Source of the DNA: Aurelia coerulea
Lineage: Eukaryota; Cnidaria; Scyphozoa; Semaeostomeae; Ulmaridae
DNA: 64,000 nt
Assembly (NCBI GenBank): GCA_039566865.1
Contig: CM076952.1
Span: 11,862,501-11,926,500, forward strand
Direction of reading: 5' to 3'
Made by a program: the position numbers and the translations under genes. Of this stretch, positions 22,695 to 32,509 are shown in pieces. Positions within the stretch are counted from its first letter, which is position 1; every line of letters begins with the position of its first letter. A model generated the notes under the pieces. It was not told the origin of the DNA. It made no database searches and saw only the letters and a list, made by a program, of their open reading frames with translations.

Positions 22695-23318
22695 GGTCAT
22701 TATGAAGGAGCACTGTCTTTGGTAAAACAGCGAGAAAGTCCAAATTAAAGCATGCAATTTCTTCAAGAACGAAATTTCATGAATAGGCCTAAATATGAGC
22801 AAATTTAGTTTTCGTTCATATTTTTTCAAAAGAAATAACGGGCCTCAATGGTCTTAGGAGCAGATTGTTCCTTCATTTTTAATCACACTGATGATCATTT
22901 TGATCTTACATTCATCAGCAATTTGAATGGAACAGATTGCTCATAGGAGAACAACTCGTGCACTTCAGAAAAGGTTCACATTGTTCTATGCTTTGAATCC
23001 CGTCGTGGAACAGGTTGATCTCATAGTTCAATCACTGTTTACGGAACATATCATTCAAAAGGAGAACAACTTGTGCACTTCACACATACATCCAATTGTT
23101 CCTTGCTTTCCAATGGCAAGGTGGAACGATTTGATCGTAAATTTGATTCAAAACAAACGGTACAGATCGATCTCAAGGGGAACAACTCATGCACTTCAAA
23201 GATGCGATTTCGCTTTGTTGCATGCAATTAACAAGGGAATAACTTTCACAAAGATATAGATAAGATGGCCTTGTTCTTATAATGATTGGAATAAGACATT
23301 CAGATATGATTGCGAAGC
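22695..23318. other. Spacer with a thrice-repeated GAACAACT...GCACTTC motif
   Basis: Between the truncated LINE and the iteron block. The motif GGAGAACAACTCGTGCACTTC occurs at about 22947, 23060 and 23178 with variants, spacing 113-118 bp, a degenerate tandem repeat. It may be the outer part of the recombinase element. No gene seen. Confidence 0.45.
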
Positions 23319-23690
23319 AACGGGCTACATAGCTATCGTAGCCCGTCGCTAGCCCGTTCATTTCTATAGGGAAACAATAGAAGCCCGGTAGTCCGGTGGT
23401 GGAGACATAAGGTTGCAGGCATGATATCAATTATTTTGATGTGGAGGAGATTGATAATATCTGCGCATTAGAGTGTTGCTGTGGAGGAGCTGTCACTGTG
23501 CAGCAGTCTGGTTGTGTGCAGGAGATTACGTAAATCTATGAAAAATCCAGAATCACAGAGAAATTCTGTAAAGCTGCGAACGACGGGCTACACATCTACT
23601 GTAGCCCGTCGCTGGCCCGTTCATTTCTATAGGAAAACAATAGAAGCCCGGTAGCCCGGTATCCCGGAGCTTCAAACACTAACATGACAG
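23319..23690. repeat. Left inverted repeat of recombinase element, two palindromic iterons
   Basis: Two units of about 85 bp (23319-23404 and 23581-23660), spacing 262 bp. Each has a palindrome GGGCTAC-N-GTAGCCC, then a GCCCGTTCATTTCTATAGG block and a CAATAGAAGCCCGGTAG block. The whole stretch is repeated in inverse orientation at 25790-26150. Likely binding sites for the element's recombinase or a replication protein. Confidence 0.75.
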
Positions 23691-23982
23691 GCCTATAGTG
23701 TCTCTAGAGCAATGTGGCCTGATGTTTCCCAACACAAACACAAGCACTTACTTCGCAAAATCTGATGCATGTTTTCTCATGGGCTTGTGAAACTGGTTTT
23801 CGTGACCTCCCTTGGCAACTTGGGAGAATTTTTTCTTTGAAAAGTTTGCCTTGCTACAAACACCAGCGCGCTGGAATGCTTAATCGCGCCTATACATCAG
23901 CAAGTATTTAAGAATTCATAAAAGCGGTGTAAGGTATCGTAACTCGAGCAAACAAGTCTCATTTGCTTCACTAACTAACGTG

Positions 23983-25675
23983 ATGAAGACGAGCGTGGAC
24001 TGGAAAGCAGTTCCTGGAGCATTTGCAACAAAACGAAGATTGAAACTAGAATCAGAAGATGAAGAACACTTCAAATGTCCAATTGATAGTTGTGAACATG
24101 ATGGCTTTCACAGTCAAAGAGGGTGCCGCAAGCACATTGCAACGAAACATTGATGGTTCTACTTTATCGACAAACGTCCGAATTTGCCCAGAGACCAAGT
24201 GAAACCTATCGGAGACTTCAAAAAGAGCCCTAGATCGCTAACATACAGTCTGACATCGTTTCCCAAGGACAGTGAACTTGGCACCGCTTTCAAAGCCTGG
24301 CTCATCACCCCAGAAGGGGGTAAAAAGCCCGGGTCAGTAGCAGATCAATTTGTCTCGAGAGCATTGAAGTACCTGCGTTTCTGCTGTGTGGATATCGAGA
24401 TCGACGAGTTAGATAATGGAACTGTTAACTTTTGTTTGGGGTCAAGGCAACACTTTGTCGAATTTACGGACTACCTTAAAAAAAATGTCTGTTGGTATCT
24501 CTGGGAGAATAGGATATGTTAATGCAATTTTAGAGCTGATGGACTTCCAGAAGTTCAAAGGAGTGCCTCCAGCGACACTCCAAAGTTTTGTTGCTGCAGA
24601 AATATATGTAAAAAGATCGAGGAAATGCTTTGCAAAAGAACTCAAAGCCCATTGGACAACGGAGCTTGATATCGATTCCCTTGAGAAGCAAAACTCTTGG
24701 GCGACAATGGATGAGTTGCAGAGTGTAATTCCATTCCACCTTGACAGTTATAAGAGTGCTGTCCGCAAATGTAAAGCAACGCCAGATTGTATCTCCCAAG
24801 CAGAGTTGTCATTAGCGACCCGTTTTATCATTGGACTTCTTTTCCTTCAAAAATCAAAGGAACAAGACCAATGACTTACCAATACCTGACACTGGCCATG
24901 ATCGACAGCGCAAACCAGAACGACGGTCTTGTCGACCAACGAAAGTTGAAGACGGCTGACAAATATGGATTTGATTCAGTCTTATTTGATGACGTCAGTT
25001 TATCCATATTAAACGACTTCATTATGCATGTGAGACCTTTGCTCAGACCACAGGGTGACTTTGTGCTTGTGTACAGGAACGGTCAGCAATTCCAAATAAT
25101 GACAGATCAGTTCAGCAAACTAATTTACGATGCTATTGGAAAGTACATACACCCCACAAGATATCGCCAGATCATTGAAACGACAAGTGTCCAGGCACTG
25201 GATAAAAACGAACAAGAATCAATCTCCGAGGATCAAAAGCACAGCTCCAAAGTTGCACAGTACCATTACCAAAAGAAAAGGTCCAGAGATGTTGCCACCA
25301 AAGGTAGTAGCTGCATGAAAAAACTGCAAGGAGAGAGCGGAGCTGTAGTTGAAAGATCACTTAAAAGTATCACGGACGATAATATCTGTATCCACAATAT
25401 CTGCAATTAATGAAACGAAAGACACCACTAGCACCCAGATAGCAAGCCAAATCTTTGAAACTCTGCCAGTTAGTACCAAGGAGCGAAAAACGTGCTTGTC
25501 TTTCACAAAAGAAGAAGACATTTCTCTCATGAAAGGCCTGCGCAAACATGGCAAAAGGTGGGAATCTATCCTGGAAGACCCAAATTTGAGATTCATTGGT
25601 GGCAGAACTGCAGCGGCCCTTAGAAAGCGATCGGAATCTAAAGCTTTTTTGAACTGCTGTAAGGAACATTTTTGA
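23983..25675 (+). pseudogene. C2H2 finger + tyrosine recombinase (Crypton/DUF3504-like) + SANT protein, decayed
   Basis: From ATG 23983: MKTSVDWKAVPGAF, then a C2H2 finger (CPIDSCEHDGF...HIATKH). A TGA stops it at 24151-24153, after 56 codons. The same frame continues to an A-run frameshift at 24479-24486, a second frameshift is near 24850 and a third near 25360-25400. The recombinase domain keeps the expected catalytic set: Arg in KIKGTRPMTYQYLT, HxxR in YIHPTRYRQIIE, and Tyr in VAQYHYQKKRSRDVA. A Myb/SANT-like segment (FTKEEDISLMKGLRKHGKRW) ends the protein at 25675. Family knowledge: Crypton recombinases cut and rejoin DNA through the Tyr. A TATA-like ATAAAAG lies about 60 bp upstream. Inactive as it stands. 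Confidence 0.75.
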
Positions 25676-25789
25676 TTGTGAACTATAGAAATTTAGCGAA
25701 TGGACGCTTGCATGCGAACAAAGTATTTTATTTAACCAAACAATTGACTACTTTGTCATTCTTCGTTTTCTCTTGGTTATGATAAATAT

Positions 25790-26350
25790 CTATGTCTCCA
25801 CCACCGGGCTACCGGGCTCCTATTGTTTTCCTATAGAAATGAACGGGCTAACGACGTGCTACAATAGATATGTAGCCCGTCGTTCGCAGCTTTACAGAAT
25901 TTCTATGTGATTCTGGATTTTTTATAGACTTATGTGATCTCCTGCACTCAACCAGACTGCTGCGCAGTGACAGCTCCTCCACAGTAAGATTTTAATGCTC
26001 AGATATTGTCAGTCTCCTCCACATCAAAATAATTGATATCATGCCTGCAACCATATATCTTAACCACCGGGCTACCGGGCTTCTATTGTGTTCCTATAGA
26101 AATGAACGGGCTAGAGGCGGGCTAACACTGTTTAGTAGCCCGTTATTGTGCATCTGCAAAATTTCTATAGACCTACGTCACCTCCTCCTTCCTAAGAGAT
26201 CTCCACGCAGCTACACCTCCTCCGCATAGCAGCAGTTGTATACATGCCATAAAGTTAGCTCGCCATCACCGGGCTACCGGACTTCCATTGTCTTCCTATA
26301 GAAACGAACGGGCTAGGGACGGGCTAACATTGCTCAGTAGCCCGCTATTT
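25790..26350. repeat. Right inverted repeat, three palindromic iterons
   Basis: Three units at about 25802-25887, 26064-26150 and 26267-26348, opposite in orientation to the left pair. Each has CCGGGCTACCGGGCT, CTATAGAAATGAACGGGCTA and a GGGCTA-N-TAGCCCG palindrome. Spacing 262 and 203 bp. The third unit is more diverged. They lie between the two convergent genes. Confidence 0.75.
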
Positions 26351-26411
26351 CTTATAAGAAAAATTGTTACGAAGATCTAACACAACTTCAGAAAGTAAGA
26401 CGTTTGTTTCA

Positions 26412-26535
26412 CAGAATAAACACAATTTTCGCTGATAACGTAACTATCATATCACCACATTGCTTTCACACTAAAAACACAATTTTGTCTAATAACGTAA
26501 CTAATGCTTTCACACTAAAAACACAATTTGGGCTA
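26412..26535. repeat. Short direct repeats CTTTCACACTAAAAACACAATTT
   Basis: Two good copies of a CTTTCACACTAAAAACACAA word and a third partial one, interleaved with TAACGTAACTA words, just outside the third iteron and upstream of the 3' end of the SF3 gene. Confidence 0.5.
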
Positions 26536-27134
26536 GTTAGTGGTTTTTGGATTGCTCCAAAGGATCGTTGTCCTTGCATACTTATACGCCCACCTTTCTT
26601 CGAATTTCTTTTATCTTCTCCACCATATCCGGATATCTTTCTAAATAGAGTTTTGGGTGGAATTCACGTTTCTCATCGCATTCACCCAGTACCAGCATCC
26701 ATGCATCGTAGCTTAGCCCATGGCTCACTGACTTAATTTCTGTCCTCTTCTGAAAGCAAACACATGCACTTGGGATAATTTGGGCCTGTTGATTGGCTAA
26801 GATATCATGCACCGTTAGCATCCAGTCATCGGGTTAACCGCTTGAATCAGACAAAGGCGATTGTGTCTATCACTAGGTGCGATGCTGGACTCACTTCCGT
26901 CTGTTGCACCACCAAGAACTTCAACAACGGTGCTTTGCAACCTTTCAAAAGACATATCCGGCTCCGCTGCTTTTGAATCTCGATTTTCGTTTAATTCTTC
27001 ACTTAATTTTGTGATTACTTCATCGGCTGCTTCTTGGAACTGGTTGCTAAGGAACCGAGATGGATTTTCCGATTCCAAGGCGTACGCTGGCTCTTTGTTT
27101 CGGCTTTGCAAATCATTCTCCGTCATGTAACGAA

Positions 27135-28266
27135 TAGCCTGCGTGCAGCCTCAACTCCTCCTCAAAGGAAAAGTAGAGTCTGCGCAACAACGAAACAAAG
27201 CTCGTACTGCATCGCTTGGATCATCGGTAGTAATTAATTTTGATTGTTTATTGATTGTGTATGATCCAATCAAATCCATCTGGCAACTTTCTGCCAGATT
27301 GGTTTGATTGTAGTTTCTATTGTTGATTGTTCACTGCCTTTCTGCATACAAAGTTTGAATCGCGCGGTGCGAAAAAAGCAATGAACAAACCTCACAGACT
27401 TTAAAATAGCCAAGAGTCTGCTCGTGTCAAATTGTCTGAATTGCAGTTTCTTGTACTTGTGTTTTGACGCTCTTTCTGGTAGAACAACTGTAGAACAGCC
27501 TTTCGCACTTCAAGCTTGCTCGCCGTCACAATCAACCAAAACTTCGATATAAACGAAGAAACTGCAGCACTGCAAGGCCAGGCAGGACCGGACGAGCCAG
27601 GCCTGAGTCGTACAACTCACCTCACATCACAGTTTATTCTATTTGTCAAGGCCACAGCCTTCGTCTCTTGAAGTGAAACAACTCGAAATCTGCCTTGTTG
27701 GCGAGACGCAACGAAACCGATATTTGAATGTAAGAAATTCATAAATAGTAGGGGCAGTGTTTCTTCAAAACAACTATTGTAAATTCAAATTACAAAAGTG
27801 AATGTCGTTATGGACGGCAAGAACAATTCAATGGGGATTAATGTGCTGGGCTTCTCAATGAAAAGGGCGGAATGTTATCACTGCTGACTTTGAATACCAA
27901 ATTATGCCATCAGGTCCAGCAGCATTTACTTTCACATGCTTGATAAATTCAGTTTATATTTCATCATAATAGGCTTCCTTCAGGCAAGAGCGTCAAAGCA
28001 AATTTATTTCAGTTTCATCAGGAAAATTATGTTCAAGCTATTACCAATCTTGGATCTCGTGGGATTTCCTGCGGTTTTATTCACTACACGGATTTATGCA
28101 TTCAATAGGTATCAGGCGCTATGAAGCGGCTCACATCTGCATTGCCGCGCGTCGAGAATATCAGACAGAGGCTACCAGTTTTGCAGCGTCAGCGTAGTAG
28201 CTTTGCTTCGTTCTGGCGCAGACTCTACTTTTCCTTTGAGGAGGAGTTGAGGCTGCACGCAGGCTA
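27135..28266. mobile_element. hAT-type non-autonomous element inside the SF3 gene
   Basis: 1132 bp. Ends TAGCCTGCGTGCAGCCTCAA (27135) and the inverted match ending at 28266; the inverted similarity continues for about 50 bp. The 8-bp duplication GTAACGAA is at 27127-27134 and 28267-28274. Removing it and one duplication copy keeps the helicase frame open across the site, which fixes the insertion exactly. No transposase. Confidence 0.9.
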
Positions 28267-29262
28267 GTAACGAATGACTTCAGAATCAAAGATCAAATCT
28301 TTGCTGTTATTTGCAATGTCGATACCCGTAAAAATGCCACGATCAGTCACCGGAAGGCCGATTTCAGCAGAGCATGTTTCCTCGTACCACAGCTCCTTCT
28401 TGCTGATATGACACCTTTCACGCTCAATCCCTTCTGCTATCCACGCGACGCATTCCATTGCATTTTCTCTCAGCCATCTGTCAACATTTGAAACGCAATT
28501 AGGCAATGCTTTTGTCTTGAAAATTGCAACTCTTCGCCTCACATTTTTATCCTCTGTACCAAAATAGGGCATCTCATTGGTAGTGGTGAAGAATGGTGCT
28601 TTGTTCTCGAAGTTGACAGGTTTTCCATGCTTAACTGCTTTGACGAGGTAACCTCCTTGAAGAACTGTCTTAGCCATATCTCATTGCAAAGTATTGCTGG
28701 ACCATTCATCTAAGAATACCAGTTGTGTATCTTCATTGATCATAGCAGCCGAGAACTGATTTTCTTGTATTATGGAGGCGATGAATTTCCTTGGAATCAA
28801 GCCAAAAAACACTGATGCCCAGGATGTTTTTTCGCTGTCTTTTGGGCCGCAGACAACAAGCTTGGGAATCTTGTGGGGCATCTTTCCACACATTAAACAT
28901 TGATAAAACTTGTTTAGAAAATTTGCTCTGCATTTCACATTTGGAAAACTATTGAGTATTGCCTCTTTGAAGTATGATGGGTCTGGAATCTTATTGGAAT
29001 CATATGGAGCGTACATTCGTGGTGACAATTTTCCAACCTGCTCTTGTTGGATGCATCCTTCTTTAAAGCTCCTTTGGGAGATCTTGAAACACATTCCTAT
29101 CGGATCTGCAACTTCAATAAGATCCATGTCAAATTTGATTTGTGGAATAACCTCGCAAGCGTGATGGGGCAGCAATGAAGCTATTCTCTGCTTACAGCAG
29201 ATAAGCGTCTCCTTAATCATCTCATTTGCTAGAAGCCTGTTCAAATACTCGTCCACATCCAT

Positions 29263-29800
29263 CATTATTATTATTATCAATTTCTTTACCGTTGGATACA
29301 TAAAAAATATAGCTAAAAGTAATCAGCTAATTAATTCCAACGTTAGTTAAAATTTTAAAATACAAATGTTACATCAGAAAAAAGGGGATAAAATATTTAC
29401 AATTCATCGAAAGTATACAGTATAAAGGCATAAAAGTGTATAAAAGCAGATATTCAAATATTATCATCATAAAAAGCCCAAGTTCGGAATAAAAACGCGG
29501 CATAATTTACATGGGCAATTTTCTCCATTCCAATTTTTTATTTTTGTTTTAAACTGACAAAGAGATTCTGAATTTCGTATAGTTGGTGGTAACGTTTGCC
29601 ACAGCTGTGGACCTTTAAATCGGATGCTTTCTGTTCCGTTGTTGACAGATCTCACCCTAGGTTGGAAGAATTCGTTATTGTTACGCAAATTGTAATGACT
29701 TTCATTTTCGCTGAAAATTTCGTGCATGAATGAAGGGCTCAGGTCTACGTATGTGTATTTGGCCCCTGGTGGCATGGCATATACGTCACCTTTATTTATA
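29263..29800 (-). mobile_element. LINE 3' end inserted in the SF3 gene
   Basis: A 5'-truncated CR1-like LINE: coding remnant 29808-29467 (YTYVDLSPSFMHEIFSENES, SIRFKGPQLWQTLPPTIRNS, WNGENCPCKLC, stop) and a 3' UTR ending in an (ATA)n tail at 29263-29277. No clear target duplication found. It separates the N-terminal and helicase parts of the SF3 gene. Confidence 0.8.
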
Positions 29801-30757
29801 TAGGGCATGATTCAGCTTTGACATAGCATTCTTGACGCACTGAAGGGCAATTGTTATGTCACTGGACGGCTCAGGCTCTTGCGCAGTTTGCCTCTCCTTC
29901 ATCATGCTGTCGACGACTCTCAGAAGTAGGCCATCACTTTGCATTTTGCTGCATACTGTCTCTAGTGGCTCTCCAAATTCTTCTTTATTTATGATGTACA
30001 TGAGGCATGACTCATTTCCGTCGGTTTTTGTGCTGAAAATTGGGAATGTAAACCACTTCATCACCGGAGGGCTTGGCAGCGGGATTTTGAGTCAGATGAC
30101 TTGCCAATGCTTTTTCAAAACAAAATCTGTTGGACATGTCAATCATTCGTTGAATTGCTGCATTTTTATGATCCTTCTCTACACTTTGTAGCTCCATCCA
30201 CACCTTGAATTTACCATCGAGCTCTGTTTCACCGTTTGTCTTGCGCTTTCTCGTGCGAATAGGAGTCACGGTCGCATTGATATTCATATTATGCAGCACT
30301 GAATATATGGTATCCTCGTTGCATTCATGTGAATCCGTGTATATAAAATATGCAATCGCCGGACTCCACACGGGTGTACCTGCGGGTACAACAGGATCAT
30401 CTTCTGTGTCATTTTGTGTTTCCTCTTGAGTGCTGGGTTGTTCTTGCGGTCCCTTTTCTGCTTCTGTCGTCTGCTCTTGGGAATCTGATGGTTGTTCAGC
30501 TTCCCGCCCCTCCTCGTTCTTTTTTCGCTTTTTCTTCTCTTTTTCAGTTTTTTCATTGGTGGTAACACCAGTGATACTGGAGATGAAAAAGTTGATACCA
30601 GGCAGTTTTCCCAAATTGTAATCAATGTTTAAGCGCTTTGAGCTAATGAGTTGCTGTGCAAGCTCACAATCGTCTTTACATTCCAAACACACCTCAATGG
30701 CAGAAGCTGAGTCTTGAGGATAAACCATATGAGGTCAGAAATCACCTTGGACGGAAT

Positions 30758-30995
30758 TCACTTATTTGCGTTTTTCTAGCGCTTCGAAACATGCTTTAGC
30801 ACCCTCGTCATGGTCGATATTAGGATAAAGAGAGCTCACGTCCATTGTTACTAAGAACATATCGTTCTGATCTTTAATTTCATTGTTCAGACTCTCGACA
30901 TGCTTTACAAATTCCGTTGTATCTTTGATGTAGGAAGCAGTTTTAGTTGCAGCGGGTTTTATGAAGCTGTCTACCCACTCAGAAAGTTTAGCTTA
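30758..30995 (-). pseudogene. PLE RT 5' segment (inverted)
   Basis: About 78 codons on the minus strand: LSEWVDSFIKPAATKTASYI, then FLVTMDVSSLYPNID with the motif-A aspartate, ending ACFEALEKRK. It belongs with the plus-strand part to the right. Confidence 0.75.
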
Positions 30996-31009
30996 TTAGA
31001 ACTTATTAG

Positions 31010-32204
31010 AAGATTATGCAACATTATATGGCAAGAGTCCAGTCTCATGGGTCAGATTCATAGATGACATTTTTTTCGTATGGAAAGATGAGCTGAAAAG
31101 TCTTATCCATTTTCTATCATTTTGTAATTCATACGCTGCCAAAACAAGTACAATTCGAATATCAAATTTACATCGGAATACTCGAGCTCAAACGTTGTAT
31201 TTCTTGATACAAGGGTAAGGATCCAGGATAGCAAAATCATAACCGAACTATACAGTAAACCAACAGCAACACACACCTATTTATATAATTCATCTGATCA
31301 TCCTCCGCATACCATACGCTCCAGCCCACTTTCACAATTCATTAGAATCCGAAGAATTTGCACTCTTATCAACGACTATCGAAAGCATGCATCCGAGTTT
31401 GTCAAGTTTTATGTTCAGCGAGGATATTCAAGAGGCAAGATGATACGAATTGCTGAGGTCGTTACGCAGAAGGATCGTCAGGAATTACTACAGCCAAAAG
31501 CGAAAATACCCAGCATTTCAAATCAGAGGATACCCCTAGTCATGAACTGGCAACAGAAATTCAAAGGAATTTCTAAACTATTACACGGGAACTATTGGAC
31601 CATGATTGATGAACATCCAAAGCTTAAAAATGTCTTTCCAGAGCCTCCAATCGTTTCCTTCAGAAAAAATACTAATATTCGAGCCACACTAATTAAATCT
31701 GAACAAAGGATCAGACGAAATGGTTACAGCGTCAGATGCACGCAGAAAGGCATAAAGAATCGGGGCCGGCCCTGCAAACTGTGCAGTCACATGGGTCAAG
31801 TGGACAAATTGCACAACATAAATGCAGGTATATCATGCCTCATTGAAGGAGGGAATTGTTCCACAAAAAATTTTATTTATGCCGCCGAGTGCAGAAAACA
31901 CAAACTGTGATACGTAGGCTACACATCGACAACATTGAGTCAAAGATTTAACAAGCATAGAAGCGATGCAAAGCATGATCCGGACGCCACGGAACTGGGA
32001 AGACACTTTTTCGAAAGCCCAGACTGTCATTTTGACAGAGACTTAACTATACATATTTTGCAGAATGTAGGGGGTGATCATGACACTCTGGAATTTTATG
32101 AAAATGTCTGGATGACTAGGCTCGACACGAGAGAACCTCGTGGTCTGAATAATACCATGATTGAATTCGGAAGGACATATTACAAGCTTTTTTCTAAAAC
32201 TTGA
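31010..32204 (+). pseudogene. PLE RT C-terminal part and GIY-YIG endonuclease
   Basis: Starts in RT motif C (FIDDIFFVW). Frameshifts occur around 31150-31440. From 31440 an open frame of 156 codons leads to PCKLCSHMGQ and FIYAAECRKHKL. A TGA replaces one codon (31908-31910), and the frame reopens with YVGYTSTTLSQRFNKHRSDA...ELGRHFFESPDCHFD and WMTRLDTREPRGLNN. This is the GIY-YIG nuclease, here as IYAAEC...YVGYT, with Arg in RFNKHR. It would nick the target for priming. Broken only by a few mutations in this part. Confidence 0.8.
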
Positions 32205-32348
32205 TTATAATTTTTATTTACTTCTTCTGTTTCGCCACATTTATCGAACTTTACAGTTTAGCGAACTCTTAATTCGATAGTTCATAGAACGCAACATTCT
32301 CCAATAGCTACTTAACGTTTTAGTTATTTATAGAACGCTTCATTATGA

Positions 32349-32392
32349 CTGAAGAAGATCTACGAATGATCGAAAATTTTCATGAAAATATC
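32349..32392 (+). ncRNA. Hammerhead ribozyme-like motif in the PLE 3' region
   Basis: CTGAAGA (32349-32355), a 4-bp stem GATC/GATC (32357-32360 with 32368-32371) after one extra A, GAAA (32372-32375), a stem III formed by the palindrome ATTTTCATGAAAAT (32376-32389), then ATC (32390-32392) as the cleavage triplet. Flanks allow only a weak stem I with wobble pairs. Hammerheads are known in PLEs. Probably a degraded or marginal copy. Confidence 0.45.
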
Positions 32393-32453
32393 TTGTTTTC
32401 CTTGCGTGTTATTAACTAGCAAACAAGACGTATCAATCTTTATTTTTACAATA

Positions 32454-32503
32454 TTAGCATTATTATCATTGTTATTATTATTATTATTATCATTATTATT
32501 CAA
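32454..32503. repeat. (ATT)n tract between two retroelement 3' ends
   Basis: Imperfect ATT/ATC repeats; the 3' tail of the plus-strand PLE or of the minus-strand LINE that follows, or both. Confidence 0.8.
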
Positions 32504-32509
32504 TTGTAC

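Larger units (their letters stand above)
23319..26350 (+). mobile_element. Crypton-like tyrosine recombinase element with long inverted repeats
   Basis: A gene for a zinc finger/tyrosine recombinase/SANT protein sits exactly between inverted repeats of about 390 bp (23319-23690 and 25790-26150); a third iteron extends the right side to 26350. Typical Cryptons are described as lacking terminal inverted repeats, so this architecture is odd. I could not find a clear target duplication, and the outermost bases differ between the sides. The element may extend further right to include the SF3 gene. Confidence 0.6.
26582..30728 (-). pseudogene. SF3-type helicase gene, decayed and interrupted
   Basis: A long minus-strand gene starting at ATG 30728. 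The N-terminal part (to 30012) has an acidic/Lys-rich low-complexity stretch and no recognised domain. After a frameshift near 30050 and a LINE insertion (29263-29800), the helicase core follows: Walker A region VVCGPKDSEKTSW (the usual Gly before Lys is Glu), Walker B TQLVFLDEW, a stop at 28681-28683, then the sensor block FFTTTNEMPYFG and an Arg-rich NVRRRVAIF. A hAT-type element (27135-28266) then splits the frame, and C-terminal residues continue from 27126 to 26582 with one frameshift near 26820. SF3 helicases replicate small DNA viruses and some mobile elements; origin here (transposon gene or endogenised viral gene) is unresolved. Inactive. Confidence 0.7.
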
